DNA from: Gemmatimonadota bacterium
GTDB lineage: Bacteria; Gemmatimonadota; Gemmatimonadetes; Gemmatimonadales; GWC2-71-9
Length of the DNA: 64,000 nt
Direction: 5' to 3'
NCBI GenBank assembly: GCA_040388535.1
Contig: JAZKBR010000004.1
Span: 527,699 to 591,698 of the forward strand
Shown: positions 41,547 through 51,545 of the stretch, one piece after another
How positions within the stretch are numbered: the first letter of the stretch is position 1
Layout of the letters: each line of letters starts with the position of its first letter
Notes under the pieces: generated by a model
The model's database searches: none
Told to the model about the DNA's origin: nothing
The model's input: the letters and a program-made list of their open reading frames with translations, nothing else
Program-made: the position numbers and the translations under genes

Positions 41547-41924
41547 CTACCTCCGCCCCTGCAGTCCCCGACCGATGCCGATCCCCAGCAGTACCCCGGC
41601 GGCCACCAGCGCGCAGGCCACGACGGGGAGGATCGGGTTAGCAAGGTGGGCCATTGCGATTGGTGCCGCGACGGTGAATCCAACCACACCGCCGATCAGC
41701 GCACCAGCGCGATCCTTGATCGGCAGCCAGCCACGTCGGGTGGCGATCCAGAGCGCCAGGGCGAGGCCAGTCACACCACCGGCAAGGCCGCCGTCATGGA
41801 GCCACTGCTTGCCAGAACGCCCGCCGATCAGGGCGCCCGCGACCGCCCCCGCTGCGGTGAGTCCCCAGGCGAGAAAGAAGGTGCGCAATCGTTTGAGCGA
41901 GCCCTGCGGAATAGTGACTGACAC
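41547..41924 (-). CDS. Small membrane protein with multiple glycine-rich helices
   Basis: 125 residues from the GTG at 41924, five bases after AGGGGAG. Four hydrophobic segments: TFFLAWGLTAAGAVAGALIGG, GGLAGGVTGLALALWIAT, GALIGGVVGFTVAAPIAMAHL and LPVVACALVAAGVLLGIGIG. Earlier starts would only extend into non-membrane sequence. No recognised family; possibly a glycine-zipper type membrane protein. Confidence 0.6.
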   Translation of the reverse strand: MSVTIPQGSLKRLRTFFLAWGLTAAGAVAGALIGGRSGKQWLHDGGLAGGVTGLALALWIATRRGWLPIKDRAGALIGGVVGFTVAAPIAMAHLANPILPVVACALVAAGVLLGIGIGRGLQGRR

Positions 41925-42013
41925 GCGTCTCCCCTCGGGTGAATGCAGGACTTCGGGGGTTGTGACGACGGCGATGCAGTTCGCGCGCACGCGCGGCGGT
42001 CTCTCCAGCCGTG

Positions 42014-42442
42014 TTACGGTTTTTCCGACGAGATCACCAGAGTGAAGCCATCGGGATCCCTGAGCCGGAATACCCGCACCCCCCAAGGCATATCGGCCGG
42101 TTCCGACGCGAGCATGCCGCCGTGCGCCCGCACCCGCTTCGCGATCGAGTCGATACTCTGCGCCGTGGTGAATTGCAGGGAAAACCCCTGCCCCTTTTCG
42201 CGATCGATTCCTTTCGCGCCGTCGTCCTGGCCGAGCAGGAGTTCCACCGCGCCGGCCTTGAGCGCCACGGCGACCGGCCTGCCCTCGCGTTCGTAGACTT
42301 GGCCCACGTGGAAACCGAGCACGTCACGATACCAGGCGAGACTCACCTGCAGATCCTTGACGGTGAGTGACGCGGACGACTTCCGTGCCCGGAAGGATTC
42401 CGGTTCAGTGCGGCGGACGGGGCGGTTCGGCTCGTCGGTCAT
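42014..42442 (-). CDS. VOC (glyoxalase/bleomycin resistance) family protein
   Basis: 142 residues with the paired beta-alpha-beta-beta-beta of the VOC fold: SLTVKDLQVSLAWYRDVLGFHVGQVYEREGRPVAVALKAGAVELLLGQDD in the first half and MPWGVRVFRLRDPDGFTLVISS in the second. The conserved Glu before 'LL' and the RDPDGF loop are present. Substrate not inferable. It ends 90 bp from the membrane protein on the same strand. Confidence 0.87.
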   Translation of the reverse strand: MTDEPNRPVRRTEPESFRARKSSASLTVKDLQVSLAWYRDVLGFHVGQVYEREGRPVAVALKAGAVELLLGQDDGAKGIDREKGQGFSLQFTTAQSIDSIAKRVRAHGGMLASEPADMPWGVRVFRLRDPDGFTLVISSEKP

Positions 42443-42476
42443 CAGAACTCCGCGATCTGGGCTGGGGCGTGGTCAA

Positions 42477-43034
42477 TCAACGCAATGAGATGCGATACCG
42501 CAGGGCCTCGCCGCTACCGAAAGCCTCCGGCAGCTGGAAGCGTTCGAGCAACACGCCGCCATTTGCTTCGATTACCCGCTGCGACGGCACGTTGTCAGGC
42601 AATGTCGTGAGCTCCACATACCGCAACGGCAGCGCCTGGATTTCCACGAGCATCAGGCGAAGTGCTTCACTCGCGTAGCCACGCGCCCGCTTCCACGACA
42701 CCACCGTATACCCCAGATGCCCGAGGCAGGTCGGCGGGAGCGCCTCACCTCCCGGTTGCCATCGAAAACCTATGGCGCCACAGAACTCACCGTCCCACAG
42801 CCAGCGGCGGAAGCCAGGGAGGCGAGCGGTCGTGCTGCCGTCAGGGAGGTGGATCGGCGGCCCCTTCGCGTCGAGATCGTCGTGGCTCTCGAGAAACCGG
42901 GTGACATCGGCATCGATCAACGCCAGTTCGTCCGCGGATGACTCCGGCCGGGTGTTGTCCGGATACCAGCCGCGCGTCAGCGCGTCGCGGTAGCTCTCGA
43001 GATGTTCAGTCGCCGGGCGAACGAGGCGCATCAA
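42477..43034 (-). CDS. RimJ/RimL-like GNAT acetyltransferase
   Basis: 185 residues. GNAT elements: MRLVRPATEHLESYRDALTRG, LGHLGYTVVSWKRARGYASEALRLMLVE (acetyl-CoA loop RARGYA), VELTTLPDNVPSQRVIEANGGVLLER and the terminal RYRISL strand. This is the RimJ-type with internal insertions. Its ATG overlaps the end of the upstream gene by about 29 bp, an unusually long overlap that may mean a later start is used. Confidence 0.85.
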   Translation of the reverse strand: MMRLVRPATEHLESYRDALTRGWYPDNTRPESSADELALIDADVTRFLESHDDLDAKGPPIHLPDGSTTARLPGFRRWLWDGEFCGAIGFRWQPGGEALPPTCLGHLGYTVVSWKRARGYASEALRLMLVEIQALPLRYVELTTLPDNVPSQRVIEANGGVLLERFQLPEAFGSGEALRYRISLR

Positions 43035-43698
43035 CGCGGGTTCCCGGTCCGGCCAGAAAGTTCATTACTCGCCTGAACTGCTCCCGACGACGTGCGGCCC
43101 ACGCCGGCAGTTGCACCGCGCCAAAGGCAAACACGCCGACACCGATCGCCGCCATCAACCCGACCCCAGTGACGTTGGCAGTCGTGCCGATCCCCGCTGC
43201 GATTGCCGTCGCGAGCGACACACCGGAGAGCGCCAATCCGCTGATCATCATGGTACGCGAATCGCCCTTCACGGTGCGAAGGCGAAGCCGGAAGCCGCCA
43301 GCCGTGGGCTCGACCAGCGCCTGCAGATTGCCGTTGGTCCACTCGCGAAAGGCGCCATCCTGGCGCATCCGCCCCTTGGCATTGAAGGTATCTCGCAGAT
43401 GGGCAACGAGTCGCCCCCAATCGTCGTCGGTAAACGGTCGGTCGAATTCCGCTGTCTCGCCGACGCCGAGGGTCAGGCCGAGCAGTTGCTGCGAGGTCGA
43501 CCCGCGCGCGACATCGAGTGAGCGTGCGGCGTGCGAAATCGCCTCGGGTGAGAAGCCTGCCTCGCGGCCGATTTCGTGGAGGGCGGCGAGTGTCAACCCG
43601 TTCGCCTCCTGCGGCACCGGCGACAGCGCACTCTCGCTCTTCGCGGCCCGCTCGAAGATCGTGGCGATTTCCTCATCGGTGTAGCGTCGCTCACTCAT
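43006..43698 (-). CDS. Hypothetical 'YTDEEI' protein with two membrane helices
   Basis: 230 residues. The opening SERRYTDEEIATIFERAAKSE followed by GLTLAALHEIGREAGFSPEAISHAARSLD is a helical motif frequent in Gemmatimonadota hypotheticals; a middle soluble domain (about 70-140) precedes TM helices MMISGLALSGVSLATAIAAGI and GVGLMAAIGVGVFAFGAV. Function unknown, possibly a membrane-anchored regulator. It is cotranscribed with the GNAT gene downstream. Confidence 0.6.
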   Translation of the reverse strand: MSERRYTDEEIATIFERAAKSESALSPVPQEANGLTLAALHEIGREAGFSPEAISHAARSLDVARGSTSQQLLGLTLGVGETAEFDRPFTDDDWGRLVAHLRDTFNAKGRMRQDGAFREWTNGNLQALVEPTAGGFRLRLRTVKGDSRTMMISGLALSGVSLATAIAAGIGTTANVTGVGLMAAIGVGVFAFGAVQLPAWAARRREQFRRVMNFLAGPGTRVDAPRSPGD

Positions 43699-43741
43699 GG
43701 CCGAAGAAGCTCACCGGGAGCGGGAGGGGAGTCAATGGAAC

Positions 43742-44353
43742 TCAACGCGGCGGCTCCTGCCGCGCTGCCCGATCCACCGCGTCCACCGCCGCCTGCACCT
43801 CGGCAGCCGAGGGGCGCGGCGCCACTTCAGCGTCGGCCAGCCCCAGGCTCCAGCTCGCGCGCTCGATCACCGCGGCGCCACGCTCGGCGGGCAGCGACTC
43901 GCCGAACGCCAGCTCGACCCGGCGACAGATGCGCTCCTCGCGCGGGGGGTCGGGGAAGGTGTGGTTGGGTGCACCACGATGGATCCGGGCGTGCGTCGCC
44001 TCGTGAATCAGGCTCGACGCGACGACCTCGACACCAATGTCGCGTCGGGCGAGGAAGGTCAGCTCGGTGAGAATGGTGCGGTATGCCGGCAGGTAGGCAC
44101 CGCGACAGCCATAGCGCTCGACAATGATCTTCTCGACATCGCGCCGCATGTGCCTGAGCCGAATCGGCTGGTATTCCTCGAGCATGCCGATCGCGTCGTC
44201 GAGTCGCGCGAGCACATCGGCGGTAGCGATTTCAGGTCGAGTGTTCGTGACCTCGACCAGGAAGCCGCGCACCTGATGCACCTCGGCCAACGTCGCGCCG
44301 GCTGCCCGGGCCAGTCCCAGGAATGCATGGTTGAAGCGCTCGCGCAGGCCCAT
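43742..44353 (-). CDS. Metalloprotease-like protein with HExxH motif
   Basis: 203 residues from the ATG at 44353; longer frames would add only unconserved sequence. SLIHEATHARIH contains a zinc-protease HEATH helix, preceded by a helical domain (RHMRRDVEKIIVERYGCRGAYLPAYRTILTELTF). No signal peptide. The third zinc ligand cannot be identified with certainty (candidate Glu after 'REERICRRVELAFGE'). It may be a minor intracellular peptidase or an inactive relative. Confidence 0.6.
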   Translation of the reverse strand: MGLRERFNHAFLGLARAAGATLAEVHQVRGFLVEVTNTRPEIATADVLARLDDAIGMLEEYQPIRLRHMRRDVEKIIVERYGCRGAYLPAYRTILTELTFLARRDIGVEVVASSLIHEATHARIHRGAPNHTFPDPPREERICRRVELAFGESLPAERGAAVIERASWSLGLADAEVAPRPSAAEVQAAVDAVDRAARQEPPR

Positions 44354-44492
44354 CGGTCCTCCCCTTGAACTCCCGTGACGCCTCCAAGAATACTGCTGTG
44401 CGGGCCGCGGTCCCGCTGTCGTCATTGGATAGGTTACCGGATCCCGCATCCCGGTTATTTTCAGACTTCACTCGCCCAACTCCAGCAACGCG

Positions 44493-47400
44493 ATGGCCCG
44501 ACCCGCCATCACTCCTGCTCCCGCCCCCGGGACAGAGGCTTCGATGGACCAGGCCGGTTTCCCCATTGTCGGTATCGGCGCCTCAGCCGGCGGTCTCGAA
44601 GCGTTCCGAAGCTTCTTCGAGCGGATGCCTGCCGATAGCGGGATGGCCTTCGTCCTCATCCTGCACCTGCCGGCCGATCGCAAGAGTCTCCTCCCGGAGA
44701 TTCTCGGGCGCTGGACCTCGATGCGGGTGATCGAGGCCACCAACGACACCCGGGTCATGCCCGATTGCGTCTACGTGCCCCTGCCGCACTCGCTGGTCAG
44801 CTTCGAAGCGGGAAGCCGCCAGCTCCAAGTGGTCCACATCGACGACAACAAGCTTTTCCGACCGATCGATACCTTCTTCGACTCGCTCGGCGCTGCGATG
44901 GGCGACCGCGCTGTCGGAATCGTCTTGTCGGGCACGGGGAGCGACGGCTCCCTCGGTCTCAAGGCCATCAAGGAGCGAGGCGGGCTCACCTTCGCGCAGG
45001 GGAGCGATGGCACCGCCCCGCAACACGCCGGGATGCCCGCCGGTGCCATTGCGACCGGTGCCGTCGACGTCATCGCCTCGGTCGAGGAGATCCCCGCGCA
45101 CCTCCTGCGGCTGCGCGGGAGTCGACTCTCGGTCCTCGACTCACCCTTCGACTCGGCCAGTCAGGTCGAGGCCGCCCGACTCGCGATCTGCGACATCCTC
45201 CGGTCCCAGTTGGGACACGACTTCAGTGGTTATCGCGACAAGACCTTCCTGCGCCGGGTGCAGCGCCGGATGCAGGTGGTAGGCGTCACCACGCTCGAGC
45301 AATACATCTCGCGCCTGCTGACCGACCACGAAGAGGTTGTTTCCCTGTTCCGGGACCTGCTGATCCGGGTGACCTCGTTCTTCCGGGACAAGGAGACGTT
45401 CGATGTCCTTGAAGCGGACGCTATCCCGCGCCTCTTCGCCGGCAAGGGGGCGGACAATACGGTGCGCGTCTGGGTCCCAGGGTGCGCGACCGGTGAGGAG
45501 GCCTACTCGATCGCCATCCTGCTGCGCGAGCAGATGGATCGTCTCGTTGGTGCCCCGCGGGTACAGGTGTTCGCGACCGACATCGACGAAGCCGCGATCG
45601 ACGCGGCGCGTCTTGGTCGCTACCCGGCAACGCTCCTCGAGGGACTCTCACCCGAACGCCGCGAGCGATTCTTCAAACCTTCGCGCGGGAGCTTCGTGGT
45701 CAGCAAGGAGATCCGTGATCTCTGCATCTTCTCGACACATAACCTGCTGCGTGATCCGCCGTTCTCCCGAATGGACCTGGTCTCGTGCCGGAATCTGTTG
45801 ATCTACCTCGATACCACGCTGCAGGCGAGCGTGATCCCGGTGCTGCACTACGCCTTGCGCCCAGGCGGCGTCCTGCTGTTGGGCGGCTCCGAATCGACCA
45901 GCAAGCACACCGATCTCTTCGACCCGGTCGACAAAGCCCGGCGGATCTTCCGTCGCCGGGATGGCCGCAGTCAACCGTTGCAGCTCTCCGCTACCGACCT
46001 CGGGGCCGCCGTCTCACGAGGGGTGACCGGAGACTCTGCGAGCTCATTCTCCCGCTTCACGGATTCGCGCATGCCTGATCATCACGAGCCGCGTTCGCCA
46101 CTCGCCGGTCCGGGAGGCGCGCCGCTCTCTGATCCGAATCCTCCGGACCGCCCCGGCGGCGAGCATCGCGGCACCAGCGGTGCGCTGTCCCGATTCTGGC
46201 GACGACTCACGCCCTACAGGAAGAGTTCAAAGCGGCTCGAGAGCGACCTCTACAGCACGCAGGAGGCCCTGCAGTCGCTGGCCGAGGAACACCAGACGGC
46301 CCTCGAGGAGCTGCGCAGCTCGAACGAGGAACTGCACTCGGTCAACGAGGAGATGCAGTCCACCAACGAGGAACTCGAGACCTCGAAGGAGGAGCTGCAG
46401 TCGCTCAACGAGGAGCTGCACACGGTCAACGGCCGCCTGACCGAGAAGGTGGACGAACTCGACGCTGCCAATAGTGATTTGCGCAACCTGTTCGAGAGCA
46501 CCGAAATAGCGATGGTCTTCCTCGATCGCGATCTGGTGATCCGCAGCTTCACGCCAGCGATCGCCGCGCTCTACAATCTCCTGCCTGGCGATCACGGTCG
46601 CCCACTCACGGACATCGTGAGCCAGCTCGAGTATGACAGCCTGCTCCCCGATGTCGAACAGGTCCTGAGTACGCTGCAACCACTCGAGCGACGCGTTACC
46701 CTGAATGACCATTCGCGCCATTACATCATGCGGATCCTGCCGTACCGGGAGCCCGATCGTGCCGTAAGCGGAGCGCTCGTGACGTTTGTCGACGTCACGA
46801 CGATCGTGCAGGCGGAGGTGGCGCTGCGCGAGGCTGAACTCCGCAAGGATGCCTTCATCGCGACGCTTTCGCACGAGCTCAGGAATCCCCTGGCACCGAT
46901 CCGCACGGCCGCCGCGATGCTGGTGACCTCGAATCTCGGATCGGAGCAGCTTGGCAAGGCGCAGTCGATCATCGCCCGGCAAGTCCTCCACCTGACTTCC
47001 CTGCTCGATGACCTGCTCGACGTCTCGCGAATCGCCCGCTCCGCGGTCGTGCTCCGGAAGCATCCGGTGGCGCTCCAGACCATCCTGAACGACGCCGTCG
47101 AGACGATCCAGCCGACGATCGACGCCAAGCACCAGACGCTTGAAGTTGCCCGACTCGAAGAACGCATCGCCCTCGAGGTTGATCCGGTCCGGCTGACACA
47201 GGTCGTCAGCAACCTGCTCAACAACGCGGCGAAGTACACGCCGTCGGGCGGCCATATCACGCTGAGCTGTCGGCTCGATGCGGAGTGGCTGCACCTCGTC
47301 GTCCGCGACGACGGGATCGGCCTCGCCCCCGAGATGCTGCAGAAGGTCTTCCACATGTTTGCCCGCGCCGACGTCGCGATCGATCGGGCCGAACAGGGCC

Positions 47401-47951
47401 TCGGTATCGGACTCGCACTGGTGAAGGGACTTGTCGAACTGCACGGCGGGAAGGTCATTGCGCGGAGTGCTGGGCTGGGCAAGGGGTGCGAGTTTGAGGC
47501 GTCGCTACCGCGGTCACTCGTGGTACCCTACGACCGGATTCCGACAACCTCATCGACTGCCACCCACCCAGACGTTCTGCCCCGCGTGCTGATCGCCGAC
47601 GATAACGAAGACGGCGCCGAGGCATTGCAAATGCTGCTGGCACTCGACGGCTACGAGGTCCATGTGGCGAATGGAGGCGAGCAGGCGCTTGCGCTCGCGG
47701 CGAAGGTTCACCCCGACGTCTGTGTCTTCGATATCGGCATGCCGGGGATGACCGGCTACGAACTCGCCAAGCGAGTCCGGCGCGAACCCTGGGGAAGCCA
47801 GCTCACCCTCATCGCCGTGACCGGCTGGGGCCAGGAGCGGGATGTGCGCAGCGCCCGCGAGGCCGGCTTCGACCACCACCTGACCAAGCCAGTCGACCCC
47901 GATCGCCTTCGCGCGCTCTTCCCGCCGCCACTGAGCCGCGACGAAGGCTAG
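44493..47951 (+). CDS. CheB-CheR-PAS-histidine kinase-receiver fusion
   Basis: 1152 residues. CheB methylesterase: Ser31 (GIGASAGG), His58 (LILHLP) and Asp151 (SGTGSDGSLG). CheR methyltransferase: HDFSGYRDKTFLRRVQRRM and VWVPGCATGEEAYSIAILL. A strong coiled coil (LQSLAEEHQTALEELRSSNEEL..EEMQSTNEELETSKEEL) leads to a PAS domain, HisKA with SHELRNPLAP, HATPase and a receiver with D in VCVFDIGMPG. Such fusions are called CheB/CheR hybrid kinases; no chemotaxis operon is nearby, so the target is unclear. It converges with the next kinase via CTAG. Confidence 0.93.
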   Translation: MARPAITPAPAPGTEASMDQAGFPIVGIGASAGGLEAFRSFFERMPADSGMAFVLILHLPADRKSLLPEILGRWTSMRVIEATNDTRVMPDCVYVPLPHSLVSFEAGSRQLQVVHIDDNKLFRPIDTFFDSLGAAMGDRAVGIVLSGTGSDGSLGLKAIKERGGLTFAQGSDGTAPQHAGMPAGAIATGAVDVIASVEEIPAHLLRLRGSRLSVLDSPFDSASQVEAARLAICDILRSQLGHDFSGYRDKTFLRRVQRRMQVVGVTTLEQYISRLLTDHEEVVSLFRDLLIRVTSFFRDKETFDVLEADAIPRLFAGKGADNTVRVWVPGCATGEEAYSIAILLREQMDRLVGAPRVQVFATDIDEAAIDAARLGRYPATLLEGLSPERRERFFKPSRGSFVVSKEIRDLCIFSTHNLLRDPPFSRMDLVSCRNLLIYLDTTLQASVIPVLHYALRPGGVLLLGGSESTSKHTDLFDPVDKARRIFRRRDGRSQPLQLSATDLGAAVSRGVTGDSASSFSRFTDSRMPDHHEPRSPLAGPGGAPLSDPNPPDRPGGEHRGTSGALSRFWRRLTPYRKSSKRLESDLYSTQEALQSLAEEHQTALEELRSSNEELHSVNEEMQSTNEELETSKEELQSLNEELHTVNGRLTEKVDELDAANSDLRNLFESTEIAMVFLDRDLVIRSFTPAIAALYNLLPGDHGRPLTDIVSQLEYDSLLPDVEQVLSTLQPLERRVTLNDHSRHYIMRILPYREPDRAVSGALVTFVDVTTIVQAEVALREAELRKDAFIATLSHELRNPLAPIRTAAAMLVTSNLGSEQLGKAQSIIARQVLHLTSLLDDLLDVSRIARSAVVLRKHPVALQTILNDAVETIQPTIDAKHQTLEVARLEERIALEVDPVRLTQVVSNLLNNAAKYTPSGGHITLSCRLDAEWLHLVVRDDGIGLAPEMLQKVFHMFARADVAIDRAEQGLGIGLALVKGLVELHGGKVIARSAGLGKGCEFEASLPRSLVVPYDRIPTTSSTATHPDVLPRVLIADDNEDGAEALQMLLALDGYEVHVANGGEQALALAAKVHPDVCVFDIGMPGMTGYELAKRVRREPWGSQLTLIAVTGWGQERDVRSAREAGFDHHLTKPVDPDRLRALFPPPLSRDEG

Positions 47952-50900
47952 TTCACTGCCGGGAAGGAGGCGGCCAAGAGGCGCAGGAGTGCGCCGTGGT
48001 CGATCGGCTTCACCAGATGGCTGTCGAAGCCTTCTTCGCGTGACCGACGGCGGTCCTCCTCCTGGCCCCATCCCGTCTGCGCAATCACCACCATCTCCTT
48101 CCCCCAGCTCTGCTCCCGAATCGTCCGGCAGACTTCATAGCCGTTGAGCTTGGGGAGGCCGATGTCGAGCAGGACCAGCTCCGGTCTGAACGATTCCGCC
48201 CGAACCAGCGCGTCCTGACCGTCGTAGGCGGTTTGCGTCTCGTGCCCCTCAAGTTCGAGCAGCATGGCGAGACTGTCGGCACTGTCGCGATTGTCGTCCA
48301 CGACCAGCACCCTGCGCCCGGCGCTCCGCTCAACACGCGTGCTCGTCGCTTGCTCCGCCGGCGCTGCGGACTGATCCTGCAGGATTGGGAGCCGCAGCTC
48401 GAACTCACTGCCGCGCCCGAGACCTTCGCTGCGCGCAGTCACCGTCCCCTGGTGCAGTTCGGCGAGGCGTTTCACCAGTGAGAGACCAATACCAAGGCCG
48501 CCCTCATCACCGCCCTCGGCACGATCCGCCTGAGTGAAGAGATCAAAGATCTGGGGCAGCATCTCGGCGGAAATCCCGACGCCATTGTCGCGGACGCTGA
48601 TCATCACGGCGCCGTTGCCACAACTGGCAGTGAGCGAGATGCGGCCACCCGGCGGTGTGTACTTGCAGGCGTTGATCAACAGGTTGCCCAGCATCTGCGT
48701 CAGTCGCACCGGGTCGGCATCGAGGTATACCGGCTCGGGGGGCAGGTTGGTCGTGAGTTCGTGTCCCGCCCGCTCGCACAAGTGCCGAACTCCGTCGACC
48801 GCATGATGCACGACCGACGCCAGTTCGACCCGGCCGCGCTTGAGCTGAAGCCGGTCGCGGGTGATCCGGCTCACGTCGAGCAGGTCGTCGACCAGTCGGA
48901 CCAGCTGCGAGAGCTGACGCTCGATCGCGCCACGCGACTGCGCGATAAGGTCGGGGTCGGCGCCAGCACGCTTCATCAGTGCCAGCGAGTTGGAGATCGG
49001 TGCGAGGGGATTGCGCAACTCGTGCGCAAGCGTCGCCAGAAACTCGTCCTTCCGGCGATCTGCCTTCTGCAATTCGCCGTAGAGCTGGGAATTCTCGATC
49101 GCGATCCCGGCGCGGCGAGCAAGGTCGCTGGCGACGGCGAGATCCCGCTCGTCGTATCGGTGTCCCGACTCCGCCGTGATGAAGGTGATGGCGCCGAGGG
49201 TCCTGCCGCGAACGGTGAGCGGCACCCCGATGTAGGAGCGCAGCCCCAATTCGCGAGCGATGCGCAGTTGCTCGACATCCCTGACCGAGCGCTCCAGCAA
49301 ATCGTCAGAAATGAAGGGCACCAACTCCGCCTGACCCGTGCGGAGGATGTTGCCGACACCCTGCGGTTGCGAGAGGTCCGGCGGATATCGCCGGTGGAGA
49401 TCCTCGGCGAGTTCCAGTTTCCTGGGATCCACGTGCGCCGTGGCGATCCGGCGCAGTGAGCCATCCGGTTCGAGAAAGTCGACCGAGATCCAGTCGGCAA
49501 AGTACGGTACGCCGAGGGCCGCCACGTTCTGCAGGATCGTATCGAGGTCGGTGGGAACCGCGAGCGCCGCGCTCGCGTCGGCCAGGAACTGCGACGTCTG
49601 CTGCGCCCGCTTGCGTTGCGTGACATCGAGCCCGATGCCGATCATCCGTTCCGACTGTCCCGCCGTGCCAGGCAGGGCGCGCCCAGTCCCGGCAATCCAG
49701 GCAATGTCGCCATTCGGCCGTGGGTTGCGGAATTCCACATTGAAGCCGGAGCCCGACTCGACGGCGCGGCCGATCGCTTCACTCACGCGAGGGCGATCGG
49801 CCTCGAGGATCAATTCCTGGAACGCCTCGAAAGTGCCGCCAAAAGTGCCCGGTGCCAGTCCGTGCAGTGGCTCGAGCTGTTCGGTCCAGGAGAGCGCGCC
49901 GGTCTTGATATTCCAGTCCCAGACACCCATGCCACCAGCCTCGAGCGCCAGTCGGAGTCGCTCCTCGCTGGCACTGAGCCTCACTTCGCTTTCCTTCCGT
50001 TCAGTGACGTCCTCGGCCACAAAACAGAAGCGCGTCCGCCCCGACGGACCCACCCCAATCGGGCAAACCGTCGCGGAGAGCCAGCGAACGCCATCGGGTC
50101 GATCGAAGCGTTGCTCGAAGTGCACCGGTTCTCCGAGCCGCTCACTTTCGGCGTAACGGACGAGCCGGCCTTGCAATTCTATCGGATCGACCCCGATGTC
50201 AGCGAGTGAACGCTTTCCTTCCAGCGTGCCTGGATCGGCGCCGAAGAATCGGCAGCTGGCCGGATTGTCGTAGATGTGGAGCAGGTCGCCCTCGGCGGTC
50301 GGCTCCACGATTCCCATGCAGGCAGGGGAGGTGTCGTAGAAGGCGCGGAGGGTCGCCTCGCTTTCGCGCATCGCAGCCGCAGCAGCGTTGCGCGCGGTCA
50401 CGTCGAGCGTGAAGCAGCGGGTATGAATGAACTCGCCGTTTTCGAAGAGCACGTTCGAGCTGATGAGCACTTCGCGGATCGAGCCATCCTTGTGCCGGAG
50501 CCGGGCGGGGTATTCGTGCAGGGATTCCCCGATGGCAAGGCAGCGAAGGATCTCCGCAATGGCGTCATCGTCGGCGTGGAAGTCCGCAACCTTGCGACCG
50601 ATAAAGTCCTCGCGCGCGTAACCCAGCAGGTCCAGCTCCGCCTGGTTGACCCGCAGAACGGTGCCATCCGGGCCGACCCAGTGCAGGCCGATCGAGGCAT
50701 TGTCAAAGAGATCGCGCAGTTCGAGTTCACTCCGTTGCAGCGCCGCCTGCTGGCTCCGACGCTCGGCAATATCCCGGAACATCAGCGCGGTGCCCACCGA
50801 CTCGCCGCTGTCATTCTTGATCGTGGCGCAGCTCTCCTCGATGAGACGCTCGGTACCATCCCGAGCAATCAGGATGGGATGGAGTGGTCCCTTGGGCCCC

Positions 50901-51469
50901 ACCGGCCGACTCGCTCCGGGTGCGAGGCATTCGACCGGCTGCCGGTGCTCCTCGTGCACGATGCGAAAGACCACGTCGAGTGGCTGACCGATGGCGGCGC
51001 GATTGGTCCAGCCGGTGAGCGCTTCAGCGGCAGGGTTGATCCTGGTGATCAGGTCTTCTGTATCGGTGGTAATGATGCCATCGCCGATGCTGGCGAGTGT
51101 GATCCGTAACAGGTCACTCTCGGTCTCCGAGCGAATTCGTGCCCGGCGCTGGGTATGGACGAGCCAGATGGCTGCAAGCCCCAGCAGCACGAACGCCCCG
51201 AGTCCGATCGCCTGCGCTTCCGTGCGGATCGCGAAGGTGTACGTCGGCACGAGCAGCAGGTAGTCGACGCCAAGGCCGCCGACCACCAGCGCAAACAACC
51301 CCGGCCCAGTGCCGCCATACCAGGCAGCAAAGGTGATGGCGATAAGCGTGAGCGTGAACGGCACCGTCTCGCCCAGAATCGGCGTCAACGAGAGCCGCAC
51401 GCCGACCGCTGTGACCACAGCGGCAAGGGCTACACCATAGGCCGCCAGAGACTTACGGAGCGCCATCAC
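47948..51469 (-). CDS. DUF4118-PAS-GAF hybrid histidine kinase with receiver
   Basis: 1173 residues. N-terminal DUF4118 membrane module with four helices (SLTPILGETVPFTLTLIAITFAAWYGG..GLGVDYLLLVPTYTF); a chain of about five PAS domains (for example ITTDTEDLITRINPAAEALTGW, DLFDNASIGLHWVGPDGTVLRVNQAEL); a GAF domain (VAALGVPYFADWISVDFLEPDG..IGVPLTVRGRTLGAITF); HisKA with AHELRNPLAPIS, HATPase and a C-terminal receiver (ELVLLDIGLPKLNG). Likely a multi-signal hub. Its stop overlaps the CheB/CheR fusion's stop. Confidence 0.93.
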   Translation of the reverse strand: MMALRKSLAAYGVALAAVVTAVGVRLSLTPILGETVPFTLTLIAITFAAWYGGTGPGLFALVVGGLGVDYLLLVPTYTFAIRTEAQAIGLGAFVLLGLAAIWLVHTQRRARIRSETESDLLRITLASIGDGIITTDTEDLITRINPAAEALTGWTNRAAIGQPLDVVFRIVHEEHRQPVECLAPGASRPVGPKGPLHPILIARDGTERLIEESCATIKNDSGESVGTALMFRDIAERRSQQAALQRSELELRDLFDNASIGLHWVGPDGTVLRVNQAELDLLGYAREDFIGRKVADFHADDDAIAEILRCLAIGESLHEYPARLRHKDGSIREVLISSNVLFENGEFIHTRCFTLDVTARNAAAAAMRESEATLRAFYDTSPACMGIVEPTAEGDLLHIYDNPASCRFFGADPGTLEGKRSLADIGVDPIELQGRLVRYAESERLGEPVHFEQRFDRPDGVRWLSATVCPIGVGPSGRTRFCFVAEDVTERKESEVRLSASEERLRLALEAGGMGVWDWNIKTGALSWTEQLEPLHGLAPGTFGGTFEAFQELILEADRPRVSEAIGRAVESGSGFNVEFRNPRPNGDIAWIAGTGRALPGTAGQSERMIGIGLDVTQRKRAQQTSQFLADASAALAVPTDLDTILQNVAALGVPYFADWISVDFLEPDGSLRRIATAHVDPRKLELAEDLHRRYPPDLSQPQGVGNILRTGQAELVPFISDDLLERSVRDVEQLRIARELGLRSYIGVPLTVRGRTLGAITFITAESGHRYDERDLAVASDLARRAGIAIENSQLYGELQKADRRKDEFLATLAHELRNPLAPISNSLALMKRAGADPDLIAQSRGAIERQLSQLVRLVDDLLDVSRITRDRLQLKRGRVELASVVHHAVDGVRHLCERAGHELTTNLPPEPVYLDADPVRLTQMLGNLLINACKYTPPGGRISLTASCGNGAVMISVRDNGVGISAEMLPQIFDLFTQADRAEGGDEGGLGIGLSLVKRLAELHQGTVTARSEGLGRGSEFELRLPILQDQSAAPAEQATSTRVERSAGRRVLVVDDNRDSADSLAMLLELEGHETQTAYDGQDALVRAESFRPELVLLDIGLPKLNGYEVCRTIREQSWGKEMVVIAQTGWGQEEDRRRSREEGFDSHLVKPIDHGALLRLLAASFPAVN

Positions 51470-51545
51470 ACGTTCCTTGTGGGAGATCGGGGTCAGCTGG
51501 CTTCGCGCCGTATGGCCCCGGACGATGCATGCCGCGAACTGCCAG

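Noticed and set aside
46227-47444. A 405-residue minus-strand frame within the CheB/CheR fusion
   Set aside because: Antisense shadow; composition unlike a folded protein.
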